Below, in pieces: positions 33,801 through 46,785 of a DNA stretch of 64,000 bases (its first letter is position 1; each line of letters begins with the position of its first letter). The position numbers and the translations under genes were made by a program. Location: positions 206,706 to 270,705 of the forward strand of contig WFMF01000041.1 of assembly GCA_011033025.1 (NCBI GenBank). The letters are read 5' to 3'. Source of the DNA: Beroe forskalii. Lineage: Eukaryota > Ctenophora > Nuda > Beroida > Beroidae. The notes beneath the pieces were generated by a model. It did no database searches and was not told the DNA's origin. It saw only the letters and a list, made by a program, of their open reading frames with translations.

Positions 33801-36800
33801 TCAGGTAATGACAACCATGACCATCAGGTAATGACTACACCATGACCATCAGGTAATGTCCATGAAGACCATGACCATAAGGTAATGAGAACACCAGGAA
33901 ATGAAGCCCTTGACCATAAGGTAATGACGCTAAATGTTTAGAATTACAATTTGTAAACATGTTAAGCGATGTAAAGTGCTATTATAATGTAATCAATATA
34001 CATGTACAAGTCAGACATAGACTAGGTAGTAGTTATTTCTCACTTGTGCGATATACCGTTAACACTCCCTGAAAACTATACCGTGTTATAAAACTAGGTA
34101 TAAGTGTACGACATAGTATCATTAGATATTCGTTGAAAAATGATAAGTGTTTTAAAACGACATCACGGAAGATCTAGAATGATGGGTCTGTTTTTAGCGA
34201 AGGGTCTGTTTTTAGCGAAGAGAATAACGTCACATAATTATTCTAATAACTTATCATTTTGAAGTACGAAATTAGAATACCCTTGATAATTAAATAATAA
34301 GCTCAATAAATAATAAATCCTTGTCTCGCTTTTTAGTAAGCATGGATACCCACAACAATCCCCGACACCATGTTGACTTCGCCCATCAGAAAATATTCTA
34401 ATTACTAAACAATACCCTTATATTTATCAACAAAGCAATAAGCTCAATAAATAGTAAATCCTTGTCTCACTTGCTGGTAAGCATGGATACCCACAACAAT
34501 CCCCGACACCACAAAGAAAGGTGCCCCACACGCAAACAAGCCAGGGTACCCCAGCTCTGTGTAACTCAGCAGAGACCCCCCGACCCCGGGGGCTGATCAA
34601 GGCCCCAATACTGTACGACAAAGTCATAACGTTCATAACGACCGACATGGCCATTTCACTGGACACCGACCTTTGCAGACACTTAATCCCAACTGTCATA
34701 GCGTTGAGTTGCATCGCTGCACTCCCTACAAGCAGTGCGTTAAATGAAACTGCAGACAAATAGACTGAGTTACCAGCAACCGGGCCCAGTCCGAGAAGGC
34801 ACAACGAAACACTGAACTGTCCCACAATCAGTCCCACGATAGTGAGAAGGGACCATTTCTCTCTGAGAATCCCGATGATCCCGGCCGATACGCTGTACAC
34901 GACCCCGCTAATCCCAAGCAATGCCCCTCCGAACTGCAAGGATTTGGAGTAGTAGGTTGAGTAGAAATGAGTGATGTTCCCCTCCACGAATACTATGGTA
35001 GCTCCGAAAAAGCCAAGAGGTACCCACAAGAAGATCAGCATTTGCGGAGTGATGTGTAGGAGGTAGAGGGTCCGAGGAGATGGTGATGTGTCTTGAGTAG
35101 AGGGGGGTGTTGGGTCATGGAGGATGGGTGCAGAATCCTCAGTTTCCTCTAGAGAAGGTGTGGAACACTCCACACCATCCAGAATAGGTGACGGCGACGG
35201 TACAGTCATTTCATGCATTTCTGAACATTCTCCTGATGCTTGATACCCTGCAGTCCCCTCTGACCCGATCTCTTGGTTTCTCTCCAGATCAGCATGATTC
35301 CGATTACCCCCTCTGACTCCCTCCAGTGCCAGCAGAACCACCACTGTCAGCAGCAACAAGACCCCCGGACACGCCATTGTGCCCCCAAACCCTACCCTCC
35401 ACCGCATCCACGACCCCACATACGCTCCCCCAGCCAGTCCTGCTGATATCGAGACTTCCCATAGTGATGAGGACAGGGACACATTTCCGTCCACTACCCC
35501 TGTCAGAACCACTCCGACCTTGTTCTGGAGGAGGTAGAAGGTGGTGCCCGAGGTGAAGCGAGCCAGGATTGCCAGGGCAAGGTAGGGGGTTCCGGTGGTG
35601 TGGGACAAGAGGAGGAACGAGGCGAAGCCGAGGGAGCATGGGATACCTGAGAAGAGGGTGTTGCAAATTTGAAAAAAGTTGGGAAATGGGGGAGTCAAGA
35701 AAGGGAATGGTTTAGAAATGCTGATTGAAATCCGGTGTTCCTTATTATGATTAAATGTGGTTGGAAACTGATCCGGGTACAGTAGAATTATGATAAATTT
35801 TCTAGCCCTTCAACCTCTCAAAATACCTGTGAGCAGAACGTAAGGAGGAAATCTCATAGAGTTGAGCAGGGGTTGCAGAATCGTGGAGAGTATGGAAGAT
35901 GCAGGCCAAGCAGCTATAATCAACTCAGCTTGGGTGGTACTCAGTCCTAGGTCCAGAGAATCTGGGAGAAGGATGGCTAGGTGGAAGGTTTGGCAGAGTC
36001 CCAGGACGAAGCTTAGGAGAGAAAGGAGAGACAGTTTGGTAGCATCTCGTTTATATGTGGCAACAAAGCCGTCTTGGGCTTTTATTAGAGGAACTTGGTC
36101 TGAGTTCGGCTCATTGTTAATCATTATGGATTTCAGTCCTAGAAATCAAAGTAAAGGCACATAGAATGCATCATCAAACTGTTGAGTGTCAAATCAAAAT
36201 GGCCTTCCTGTGAAAGTTTAGAAATCACGACAATAACACGACTTAAATCGGACACATCAAAATGAGAATTTATCGTGCTGTATTGTGCATATAAATCAAT
36301 GACATTTTCCATGCTGTTGTAAAGTTGTCAGATGTGTAACGAGGGATGTGAATTGAATGCTCAATTCTTTATACTTTTATAGATTCTGGATTTATATACA
36401 GTTTCATACATGAGAGACGAATAGCTTGAATACCAGTTGCCACGACAGACTAAAACGGACTTTTTTCACACTTTAGTACATTGTTCAGTAAAACGAATGG
36501 ACAGGATACAGACAGGCTATCGAATGGACCATTGACCATCAGGTAATGACGACCATGGCAATCAGGTAACAACGACAAGATTTAGCATAACAATTTGTCA
36601 ACTTAGGGCAAACTTGTTCAGCGGTGTAAAGTGCTATAACGTAATCAATAAACATGTACAAGTCAGACATGAAACATACAGTTTCAACTAGCTAATTGAA
36701 ACTTTATGTTTTAGAAACTTTAATGAAAAAATAATTTCATTACCTACTTGAAATTGCTAACGCCTGTCACATATATATTAACAACACGCATTATATATAG

Positions 36801-39800
36801 TAAGATAAGATGATCATATTATCTTTGCAATTATATTGAGCACTCTAAAAGTTCTGAGTGTTTATAAGTCCGGGAAATCATGTCGGCAAAATGTCTAGTG
36901 TCGGATAAAGTCCATTTTTGGACTTTATGCCGACCAGGGGTTTTTCGGAGTCGGCATATGGTCCAGTGTCGGCATAAAGTCCGGGAATCAATTCTCACCT
37001 GGGCGATGTACCGTTAGCATTCCCTAAAACTATACCGTGTTATATAGTTAGGTATATGTTTATACTTAAAGTGCCCAGTAAAACAAATTTTTCAAGAACT
37101 GAGTGTGCATTTAAATATAATGGCCCTAGAATTTGGAATAGTTTACCCTACTCAATTAGAAGCATACCAGAAATTAACGATTTTAAAAAGATCTTTGAAA
37201 ACATATTATTTTGAGAAAGCCATAAGTTCATTACCTTTAGCCCCTTCAAAGTCTATAGTTTAGAATTTGGTTAATTGAATCCTTTGATTTCTGAGTCTTT
37301 TCTTAATCTTATGGTCACGCTTAAATGGCTAGAATATTTCCCTCTCCTGATATTTATTTGACAATGTCTAAGCGTGTAATAAATGTTGAATTTTATTTAT
37401 TATTTATTATATGTGTAACACATATTATTATCATTGGATATTCGTGCAAAAATGATAAGTGGTTGAAAACAACGTCAATACGGAATATCTTGAATGAGGA
37501 ATAAATGATAGAGTTATAGGATCTGCTTTCATCAAAGAGAATAACATCAGAAAATATTTTAATCACTATACAATACACTTATATCTATGAAATAAGATCA
37601 ATAGATTGTGAATCCTTGTCTCACTTGCTGGTAAGCATGGATACCCACAACAATCCCCGACACCACAAAGAAAGGTGCCCCACACGCAAACAAGCCAGGA
37701 TACCCCATCCCTGTGTGACTCAGCAGAGACCCCCCGACCCCGGGGCTTATCAAGGCCCCGATACTGTACGACAAGGTCACAACGTTCATAACAACCGACA
37801 TGGCCATTTCACTGGACACCGACCTTTGCAGACACTTAATCCCGACTGTCATAGCGTTGAGTTGCATCGCTGCACTCCCTACAAGCAGTGCGTTAAATGA
37901 CACTGCTGACAAATAGACTGAGTTACCAGCAACCGGACCCAGTCCGAGGAGACACAACGAAACACCGAACTGTCCCGCAATCAGTCCTACGATTGTGAGA
38001 AGGGACCATTTCTCTCTGAGAATCCCGATGATACCAGCCGATACGCTGTACACATTACACAATCCCGCTAATCCCGAGCAACGCCCCTCCGAACTGTAGG
38101 GATTCAGAGTAGTAGGTTGAGTAGAAGTGAGTGGTGTTCCCCTCCACGAATACTATGGTAGCTCCGAGGAAGCCGAGAGGTACCCACAGGAACATTAGCA
38201 TCTGTGGAGTGATATGGAGGAGGTAGAGGGTCCGAGGAGAGGGTGATGGGTCCTGAGTAGAGGGGGGTGTTGGGTCATGGAGGATGGGTGCAGAATCCTC
38301 AGTTTCCTCTAGAGAAGGTGTGGAATCCGCCACACCATCCATAAGGGCAGAGGGCGATGTTTCGGTGATTTCATGCATTTCTGAACATGCCCCTGATACT
38401 TGATACCCTGCAGTCCCCTCTGACCCGATCTCTTGGTTTCTCTCCAGATCAGCATGATTCCGATTACCCCCTCTGACTCCCTCCAACGCCAGCAGAACCA
38501 CCACTGTCACAGCAACAAGACCCCCGGACACGCCATTGTGCCCCCAAATCCTACCCTCCACCGCATCCACGACCCCACATACGCTCCCCCAGCCAGTCCT
38601 GCTGATATCGAGACTTCCCAAAGTGATGAGGACAGGGACACGTTTCCGTCCACTACCCCTGTCAGAACCACTCCGACCTTGTTCCGGAGGAGGAAGAAGG
38701 TGGTGCCCGAGGTGAAGCGAGCCAGGATTGCCAGGGCAAGGTAGGGGGTTCCGGTGGTGTGGGACAAGAGGAGGAACGAGGCGAAGCCGAGGGAGCAAAG
38801 GATACCTGTGAAATGGGTGTTGCAAATTTGAGAAATTTAGTCCGAAATGAGGGAGTCAGGAAAAGGAATGGTTTTAAACAGAATTACCGATTGAAATCAG
38901 TGTTCCTTATTATTTGTGATCGATACTTGATTAAGGTATAGTTGAGTTATCAGTGATTTTCCACCCCTTTAACCTCCTAAATACCTGTGAGCAGGACGTA
39001 AGGAGGAGTTTTCACAGATGACAGAGTTGAGCAGGGGTTGCAGTATCGTGGAGAGTATGCAGGAAGCAGGCCAGGCCGCTATGATCAACTCAGCTTGGGT
39101 GGTACTCAGTCCTAGGTCCAGAGAATCTGGGAGAAGGATGGCTAGGTGGAAGGTTTGGGAGAGCCCCAGGAGGAAGCTTAGGAGAGAGAGGAGGGACAGT
39201 TTGGTAGCATCTCGTTTATATGTGGCAACAAAGCCGTCGCTTTTGTCTTGGGATTTTATAAGAGGAACTTGGTCTGAGTTCGGATCAGTGTTCAGCATCA
39301 TGATTTTCAGTCCTAGAAATCAAAGTACTGAAATAAAGGCTTATCAGAATGCCTGATCAAACTGCTGAGTGTCAAATTGAAATTGCCTTCCCGTGAAGGT
39401 TTATGACGACAATAACACGACTTAAATCTGACGCATCAAAATGAGAATTTATCGTTCTGTATTGTTCATATAGATCAATGAAATTTTCCATGCTGTTGTC
39501 AAGTTGTCAGATCAGTGTAACGAGATATGTGAATTGAATGCTCAATTCTATATAATAGATTCTATATTTGTATGCTTCATACAACATGAGAGACGAACGG
39601 CTTGAATACCAGTTGCCACAACAGACTAAAACGGACATTAGTTTTCACATTCAAGTCCATTGCAATGCAGGTAATAAAATGTTATAGACAGGCTATCGAA
39701 CAGAAAGGTTATGACAGAATAACATGCTATCGAGGTTATGACTTATATCATATGAACTGGTTATCTTCTTACCCTCCCCCCTTGCAGGATACTGGAAGGA

Positions 39801-39947
39801 ATCAAGAACAAGATCCCGAAGGACCCAGTGGTATACCAGTGGATGTTGCAGGAACTCGCGCCTGTGATGGAGGAGTTAGGCATCAAAACCCCTGACGAGC
39901 TGGGGCTAAACGTCGCCCCCGAGGGCAAAGGACCCCTCCCTTACTAG
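30867..39947 (+). CDS. COX5A: Cytochrome c oxidase subunit 5A with long N-terminal extension, complete gene
   Basis: Four exons: 30867-31150, 33210-33325, 33456-33756 and 39788-39947 (TAG). All introns are GT-AG and phases match. The product has about 286 residues. The C-terminal 110 or so match subunit Va of complex IV in the inner mitochondrial membrane: EEQFDAMWIHFFNNPLLDRYE, EPYLVEQMFYACRRLNDYT, IPKDPVVYQWMLQELAPVME, GIKTPDELGLN. The N-terminus is basic and import-like. Between them lie about 140 unfamiliar residues with HCKDACYD and DIWLDGFEFPGLPKGSEEV; usual COX5A precursors are about 150 residues in all. Third codon positions are rich in G/C. Intron 1 carries inserted elements, and intron 3 (6.0 kb) carries two antisense transporter copies. 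A poly(A) signal AATAAA lies at 40069-40074. Confidence 0.88.
31171..31723. mobile_element. Short TIR element in COX5A intron 1
   Basis: Ends are TATAGTAGTC and its reverse complement GACTACTATA. The block is missing from the first COX5A copy. No ORF. TA at each end suggests a Tc1/mariner-like MITE. Confidence 0.5.
31720..31914. repeat. Palindrome enclosing three consecutive hairpins
   Basis: The outer arms TAGTACTTTAGAGGC and GCCTCTAAAGTACATA enclose hairpins at 31755-31804 (ATGATTTAGAGC stem), 31804-31840 (ATTTAAATGTC stem) and 31844-31875 (TATAGAGCCCTGC stem). It is absent from the first COX5A copy. Confidence 0.75.
31923..33110. mobile_element. DNA transposon remnant with 26 bp TIRs and 3 bp target duplication
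   Basis: The left end GGGATCGTTCACATATTACG is matched in reverse complement at the right end, flanked by TTG on both sides (31920-31922 and 33111-33113). Subterminal blocks rich in CCCCCTCC and ACGTAATCA are repeated at both ends. The interior holds a degraded open frame (MTSKAYFSFSYGN region near 32165) and a run of GAAATTTTCATGAAAAT repeats (about 32870-33000). A 3 bp duplication fits PIF/Harbinger-like elements, but the superfamily is uncertain. Confidence 0.75.
33748..33925 (+). repeat. Tandem splice-donor array, second copy
   Basis: The second COX5A copy carries the same CATCAG/GTAATG array after exon 3, but with a different number and order of units from 20626-20835. The array is therefore length-variable. 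Confidence 0.85.
34427..36124 (-). CDS. SLC18B1-like MFS transporter, copy B
   Basis: Exons 35827-36124 and 34427-35646, about 98 percent identical to copy A. One extra G in the G run near 34586 (CGACCCCGGGGG) shifts the frame and replaces the last roughly 65 residues with unrelated sequence, removing the final membrane segments. Copy A reads correctly here, so this is either a sequencing error or an allelic defect. The gene lies antisense inside intron 3 of COX5A. Function as for copy A. Confidence 0.65.
36125..37597. other. Spacer between transporter copies B and C
   Basis: Homologous to 23016-23260 and 27005-27584, but with two extra blocks: about 36701-36993 (AT-rich, ending with repeated AAAGTCCGGGAA, ends not defined) and a LINE 3' end at 37062-37408. 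It contains another splice-donor-like unit near 36535. Confidence 0.6.
37062..37408 (+). mobile_element. 5'-truncated LINE (non-LTR retrotransposon) 3' end
   Basis: The first 150 bases translate to a typical LINE reverse-transcriptase C-terminus: FKYNGPRIWNSLPYSIRSIP followed by FKKIFENILF and a stop. A 3'UTR ending in (TTTATTTATTAT)-type repeats follows. It interrupts sequence that is continuous at about 27393 in the other tandem unit. TATATG occurs at both ends and may be the target duplication. The clade is probably CR1/L2-like. Confidence 0.75.
37598..39301 (-). pseudogene. SLC18B1-like MFS transporter, copy C
   Basis: Exon 1 is 38985-39301 (MMLNTDPNSDQ) and exon 2 is 37598-38805. It is clearly paralogous to copies A/B, with more divergence than those have from each other. 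Small insertions and deletions disrupt it: an extra stretch near 39010 in exon 1, a missing base near 38508, and an insertion near 38052 shared with C' (27585-28291). Because C' shares the 38052 change, that one at least is genuine. Probably a dead tandem duplicate of B in COX5A intron 3. An alternative is that altered splice sites absorb the changes. Confidence 0.65.
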
Positions 39948-40979
39948 GTGGAATTCCTGCGAGTAATAATGATATTTTATATAGTTTGTTGTCATTTAGG
40001 TTCTCGTCCGGCCATCTAATTTATCGATACACTAATACGAAACGAATCAATATAATATGCCTAACCTTAATAAAACTTACATTCAAAAACTAAATTTAGT
40101 GTCCGTTGATGAATGGTCTGTCGTTTTTCTTGTCGTTTTATATAATTTTCGCTGTTTCACCGTATATTTTGCTTTGTTGCTTTTAGATTACGAGTTTTAG
40201 AATTAGGTACATGTTACTTGATATATAATATTTAACCTGTTATGAATACAAAACGTAACTTATCTAAACTCGGGGTTACAGTCTTATTAGTTGATGGAAT
40301 TCAGATTTCAGTCCGTTTCAGTTTACTTTTGCTTTTGCAATTGATTCGGATCTGTTCTTGGAAAGGGCGCGGCGAATCAACAATAAGACATAAATTCAAA
40401 CGTGTATGACTTCAATCTTCGATATACATGAAACTGGACATCACTCATATCAATGTTAGTAGTTGGAAATTTCAACAATTCGGGGTTAACCTCAGCCTGA
40501 ATATCAAGGGATTATCAACATAAATAAATGATTGTTTCACAATGCATTTTATCAAGAACCATTTATTTAGATCCACAATGGTTTGATTCAAGATAACCCT
40601 GATATTTTATGGTGGAGGTTGATCTACTTGTACAAATTGTCAGAAATGGCTGTTTTATAACTTGGCTTTAACCCTGAAACACCAAACCATTACTGTTGTT
40701 AGCTGAGTTGTTTGTAAATTATTCTTTTTGATTGATTAAATCCTTGTAGTTTTACTGCGCCTTTTTTATTGTCTTCAAACAACCCATATTTTTGGTATGA
40801 TTGAATTCAGTTGATGAAATTTCAAACTGAAGATTCTCAAGATAAAAAGGTACGGAAATTTTGATTACAGTAATATTGAAATGAAAGTCGATCTAAATCT
40901 ACATTGGCAGTTTTAAAAATATCGAAACTCTTCTCATCTCTATATTCTCAGTAAGTCACTGTATATTTCTGCTATAGCA
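39948..40979. other. COX5A 3'UTR and PRPF38A promoter region
   Basis: The COX5A poly(A) signal is at 40069-40074. The rest is AT-rich with no recognised gene; PRPF38A starts at 40980 on the same strand. Confidence 0.5.
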
Positions 40980-43900
40980 ATGGCTAATCGCACCGTGAAA
41001 GATGCGGTTACCATCAAAGGAACGAACCCCCAGTACATCATTGAGAAGATAATCAGGACCCGGGTATACGAGTCTAAGTACTGGAAGGAGGAATGTTTCG
41101 CGCTGACTGCCGAGCTGCTAGTGGATAAAGCCATGGAACTCAAGTGAGTTGGAGAAGTTTTGTGTCTCAAAATATTATGATCTTGAGTCAAAATTTGAGT
41201 AATAAATGTGCAATTAACGTTTTGGTTTCGGAATGGACTCTGACTTCTGTAAATAATGTATTAGGTTTTGTCGCTTGACGAGATTTGCTTGGAAACTATA
41301 AAAGTATAAAAGTGTAACTTTAGATGAATGGCTACCAGTCTTTGTAATAAATTCGTACTTACCAATCATGCCTTCAGTAGATGTTTGAGTTCTCCACATT
41401 ACAGGTACATTGGAGGAACGTACGGAGGCAACATAAAACCCACCCCTTTCTTCTGTCTGACACTGAAAATGCTGCAGATCCAACCTGAAAAGGATATCAT
41501 CATTGAGTTCATCAGAAATGAGGATTACAAGTTAGTGATTGTCAATTTCATTTTAATTTCTAATTTTACACTTTCTCTTGATTTCCTTCGCTTAAATTCC
41601 AAACCGTGCATTACTATCATCACAATCTCAGTCACATAAAATACTACTTGTGCTCTACAATCCAGTAGAACATTCTATATACAGCTTGTGCATGTGTGTG
41701 CGCAGGTGTGTGTGACTCATTCTTTTCATAAGCAAGCTAGATGTAATAAATTGGTCAGTCGATCAAATAGTTCGCACAATCGTTCATATAAGTTATATAC
41801 GTTACAGGAATTATTATGTGGCATAATTATCTGGAAATTATGCAATTTTAACTGCATTTCGATTTATTAGCGTGACCAATCTTGAGAAATCCTAGATGCG
41901 TTGAAAATTATTTGAAATCACCTGAAATAACAGTTTTCAACATGAATAAGTCACAGGAACATTATCGGAAATGTTAAATTACCACATAGTTCTAATATCA
42001 TTACTTCCTTACGTAAATTTTTAAAAATCATCTGTATTGATTTACCATCTTGCGTAATGCGTATTCCGTAAAAATGTTTCAAAAAACAAAAGTGACTCAA
42101 AAGTGAGATGTCATTCGCCAGACCTGATGTCCCACACAAATACTCACTGGTGACTTAATATTAACCCTTAGCACAGCTGTACAGGTCTTATCTCTAACAG
42201 TTAACGCTCCCTGCGCGTCACCGAATACTAGGTACCCTAAATACCAGATAACCAAAGTACCCCTGAAGCTATCCTGTCCTTTCTTTTCCTAGACCTTATA
42301 CCTGGCTAGAGGCACAGTGGTATTGCAATGTCGCTCTTCATCAATCTCAGGAAAATGTGTATGTCTGTGATAATAAACGAGGATTCTCATTGAATATTGT
42401 GTTACTCAGTGGCTGATAACAATACACAACACCGGTGTTGCAGTGTATTGAAACATTTGAGCTGTAAGTTTATAAATGCCTCTCTGCTAGGAAGTTGTCG
42501 TGTGAACTGTGTGACTGCATAATATATACCCTGCGTCAAGTATAAGCAAGTATTGACATACCACTCTGTAAAGCTTTAAATATGCGTCAAAACCAGAAAG
42601 TATTTATTTGCTTATTTTTCTAGAATGATACACCATTTGTCACGCACATACTAATGCTAATGCCATCTTGTTGTATTTAAGAATAGTTCAGTTGACAACA
42701 AAGCCAAGCGATCATTAAACCATATTATACTGACTTTGACGAAATTCGTTCAAATTGTTCGAGAAAATTTCTGAATATTTATGCGTAACGTTCCAATATA
42801 TGTTATACTTCTTTACAAACTACAGTTTGTTGTAGTGACGCAATGCTATGCGGTGCTCTAGGATTATTCACATGATCATATTAGGATGTTGATGTTGTAA
42901 TGTTTTCCTGTTGATTTGGTGATGGGGCATGTAGTAAGTTGGTATTGCCTTGCTGTATGAGTGTATGACACCTGTCACCATCTGTATAATGCAGGATCAC
43001 TTTGAGGAGCAGGTATATGTTTAAGTTTTACTCTAATAAACCGGTATTTGTGCCAGTGAGCAGTGAGCAGTTGAGCACTACTTTATAACAACAGTATCAT
43101 ATATGGTCTGGTTAAGTCAATAATGAAAAGAGAGTCACTGCAGGTCACGATTGTTATTTAAAATATTGGGATAGATGCTGACTGAACCAATTCTAAATCA
43201 TTGTCTACTAGTAAAGAGCAGATTGTTTAAACACTTATTAAACATACCATGGGGCATGAACATCATCTTTATTCTTATGCGGTAAAATGACAAAAATAAA
43301 TAGGTTAGAGAGCTGTCAGCTAGGTGATTTCTTTCGCGAAATTTAGTAAAACAGAAAATTGAAAATTGTTTAAATATTGTTCATGTAAATGAGCTCCATT
43401 TATTCAAAATTTAGATAATACGGTAAATAGAAACTTGGCAAATTACTTCGTTATAAATGTGTATGTACACAATTCACTGTACTTTCTGTTGACTTATCAC
43501 CCGCCCCCTTTAGAGCAAGCAATTTACCGTGTGGAATAGTGATGGGTCATGTCATAATCATGCATTTAAATTCATGAGCTGAATACTTGTCATTGCCCCC
43601 AACCACATTGTTTGGTCGTGATTTCCCTGAATTTTACCACTAATTACGTATGCGCATAATATTTGAATATTATGCAGATTCTGATACAGTGCTAACTTAG
43701 TGCCGTGTAGATAACTTCGTTATCTTTACTGCTAGGGTAGTTATTATAGTTAGTGTAATAATGGGATGACTAATAATAATGTAGCTTTATTTTAGTCGTG
43801 ACATGGTAACCATAGTTTGCACCAAACATTCATTCCACTACCAGAAAAGAATTCACAGCATTTATCATCCAAGTGTTAACTGTTAAGTGTGGCCACCCAG

Positions 43901-46785
43901 GCCGCTGTTGAGTCTGTAACTCCTTCTTTTCTCTTATATCCCCTCTTTGTAAAAAGAAATCAAACGATTTTCTCTCACCAGCCCCATCCCCCAGTTACCA
44001 TTCTACGTAAACAGGTTAAATCCGCACCAAATATTCAACTGTCAGCAATTATCCCCTTTCAGGCTACACAAATTAGTTAAAACAAACCTCTCAATTGATT
44101 CCCTTTTTTTTCAGGTCAGCAATAAACCCCCTTTCAGGCTATACAAAGTATGCCTTCTCTCAAGTAATTTTATAATTCCCGGTTTTGTCCAAGTACGTAC
44201 GGTGTTTAGGAGCGTTCTACCTCCGATTGACTGGTACAGCTATTGATTGCTACAACTACCTCGAACCCCTATACAACGACTACAGGAAGGTTGGTTGATG
44301 AGTACTTAGATGTATAGTTTATTTCGTTTACACTGTGATGACGTCATGGACCTTATAATACGGTATGCCGTTTTGTAGATCCATCCTTGCCTAATATTAC
44401 AGTGATGTCATCTCTTAATATAATGTAATGTATGTGTACATGGTATGACTTCATTAAGGTCTATTTCCACAGGCTCTTGTTATAGGATGTGCATTAAATT
44501 ATGTATTAACATGTTAAGGATGTGTATTGAATTATGCATAAACGAGCTAAATACCCTTCTTTGAACCTATGGTATTGAGTACCTCACAGTTGCATCTGTA
44601 GCTTTTTCAAAGTTATGGCGTATTAAACTATTTTTTACCCGTTTATACTCAACTTTATACTCAACCCGTTTATACTGAACTTTATAACAGCCTTTCCTTC
44701 GATGGATTTATTAGAATTAACCTTATAATATCTGGGAATTTGAGAATGGACTTTGGACGAATACCACTTCACATTATCGTGACTTATAGCTGTATGATGA
44801 ATAATGTAGTTAGAGGACCTAAAGGTGTCCATTAAACGACATTAAACTCCGTTTAAACTCCTAAGCTGTCTTTGAATCCATTCGTACCAGTGGAATGGAG
44901 GTCAACCTGGGACAGTACATTGCTTTTAGCTAGCACTAGTACACTGTTCTCTCTATGCACTCACACGATATAATCGGACTAGGTCTCTCTAATTCTTATC
45001 GATGATATAGGGCTCACCTTGCCTGTGTAGTAATCCCTGTTCCCCCAATGATAGTTGTTTTGAAACCCTCCATACCTTCTTTCCAGATTAAAGTGAAGAA
45101 CAGGAACGGCGTGTTTGAGCTATCTCACATTGACGAGTTTATTGAGAGTTTACTCAAGGAGGAGACGTGGTGCGGACAATCCCTGCCTAGAGTTCAGAAA
45201 AGGTGAGTGTGGCCCAGAATGGTCCTGACTGCGACCCAGAATGGGTCGTAGTGTAGCCCAAAGCTTGAACATGCGTCTTAATTCCATTGCAACTGATAAG
45301 ATACCCTTCACTGCATAATGCATATACTCTAGGAACTAGTACCCAGAGTAGCAGCTAATATGTCAAGGTCTGCAATCTGTCAATCGCAGCTGTCATGGTG
45401 AAGCTCTCATACTTCAATTCTTTTCACATACAGACCTGCAAGCTGCGATCAATTCAATCAGCTTGATTACTTGGCACATTTCTGCAGTTCGGTGCCAACG
45501 AAACACTTCTACATTTTGGAATTTTCCGCACGCGCGATGTCGTGATTCGAGTGTACTTTTCTGGAAAACGCGCGTTTCGCACAATAATTCAATGCAATTC
45601 GGTATTCGAAGACGAATCACTGCACGCACGTACGCAGCAAGCTGTACCATGGCTTCAATTCGTACGATTTTTCGGCAAATCGACATATGATCAAGTGTTA
45701 ATAACTATGTTAAACATTTAAATGTAATTTATTACACGTTAAGATTTTTGAAAACATGGTTTGCGTGTGTTTAATATCGACGAATACACGAAATCGCGAT
45801 AGTCTCCAAAATGATTCAAATTTGCGATCTGCAAAGAATTCCTATCTGATTCCAGTGAAGGAACATGTTGTGCTACATAAAATTCTTCGTGGAATAAAAG
45901 CTGTTGACAACCTTGCCATATTCCACTATGACTTGCCTACTTTAAGTTTAAAGGTGCGTGTTTTTCTTAGGCGACCCATATTTCAAATGGAATGTTAACA
46001 TCGACAGTCGCTGAGTCGCACTGCTAAACATTTTATTTCAAACTGCTTGATAACCACTAACAAACAATCAGACAAAGCTTTTTCGGAGAATTCCATTCCA
46101 CGCCCGCATATTTATTTCATACCCACTTCTTTAAAATGTTATCCATCATTCCAGGTGTAACTGACCTCCCCTCCCTCCCCACAGGCACGTATTAGAGGAG
46201 AGCAACCTCTTGGAGCCGCGTGTCAGTGCTTTAGACGATGATCTGATGGAGGTATCGAGTGAAGACGACGAGCTCCCTGACTACGTGTACGCTGAACCCC
46301 GTGCTAAACTCAACATGAGACGATCCCCTCGGAAATCCCCTACTCTGGTCCGCCGGTCCCCGCCCCCTCCGCCCAAACCATCCCGTGTGAGGAGCAGGTC
46401 CCCACCGCCAGTCCACAGGAGGCGGAGTCCGCCAAAGAGGCGTCGTAGTGTTTCCCCGCCGCCCGAGAGACGGAGACCGAGTCCTAGTCCTGAGAGGAGA
46501 CGAGAGAGGTCTCCTGTGAGGAGGAGGGATGACAGAAGTCCTAGGAGGGATGAGAGGAGTCCTAGAAGGGATGAAAGAAGTCCCAGACGGGATGATAGAA
46601 GCCCAAGACGGGATGATAGAAGTCCTAGAAGGGATGAAAGAAGTCCCAGAAGGGATGACAGAAGCCCCAGAAGGGATGACAGGAGCCCCAGACGGGATGA
46701 CAGAGGTAGGAGCAGATCGCCACGAAAGGACAGATCCCCTCGACGAGATCGATCAAGGTCCCCAAGGAAAGAAAGGAGATACTGA
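40980..46785 (+). CDS. PRPF38A: Pre-mRNA-splicing factor 38A
   Basis: Exons 40980-41143, 41405-41530, 44194-44289, 45087-45202 and 46185-46785 (TGA). The Prp38 domain fills the first 180 residues: NPQYIIEKIIRTRVYESKYW, YIGGTYGGNIKPTPFFCL, RLTGTAIDCYNYLEPLYNDY and QKRHVLEESNLLEPRVSALD match vertebrate PRPF38A closely. The tail is an RS/RD domain with tandem DDRSPRR/DERSPRR repeats (about 21 bp period in DNA), as expected of this U4/U6.U5 tri-snRNP protein needed for spliceosome activation in the nucleus. Junctions 1, 3 and 4 are clean. At exon 2/3 the donor AA/GTTAGT and acceptor AAG/TACGTA leave the frame one base short of the conserved DYKYVR, so either a base is missing in the assembly or an unusual splice site is used. 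Confidence 0.92.
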
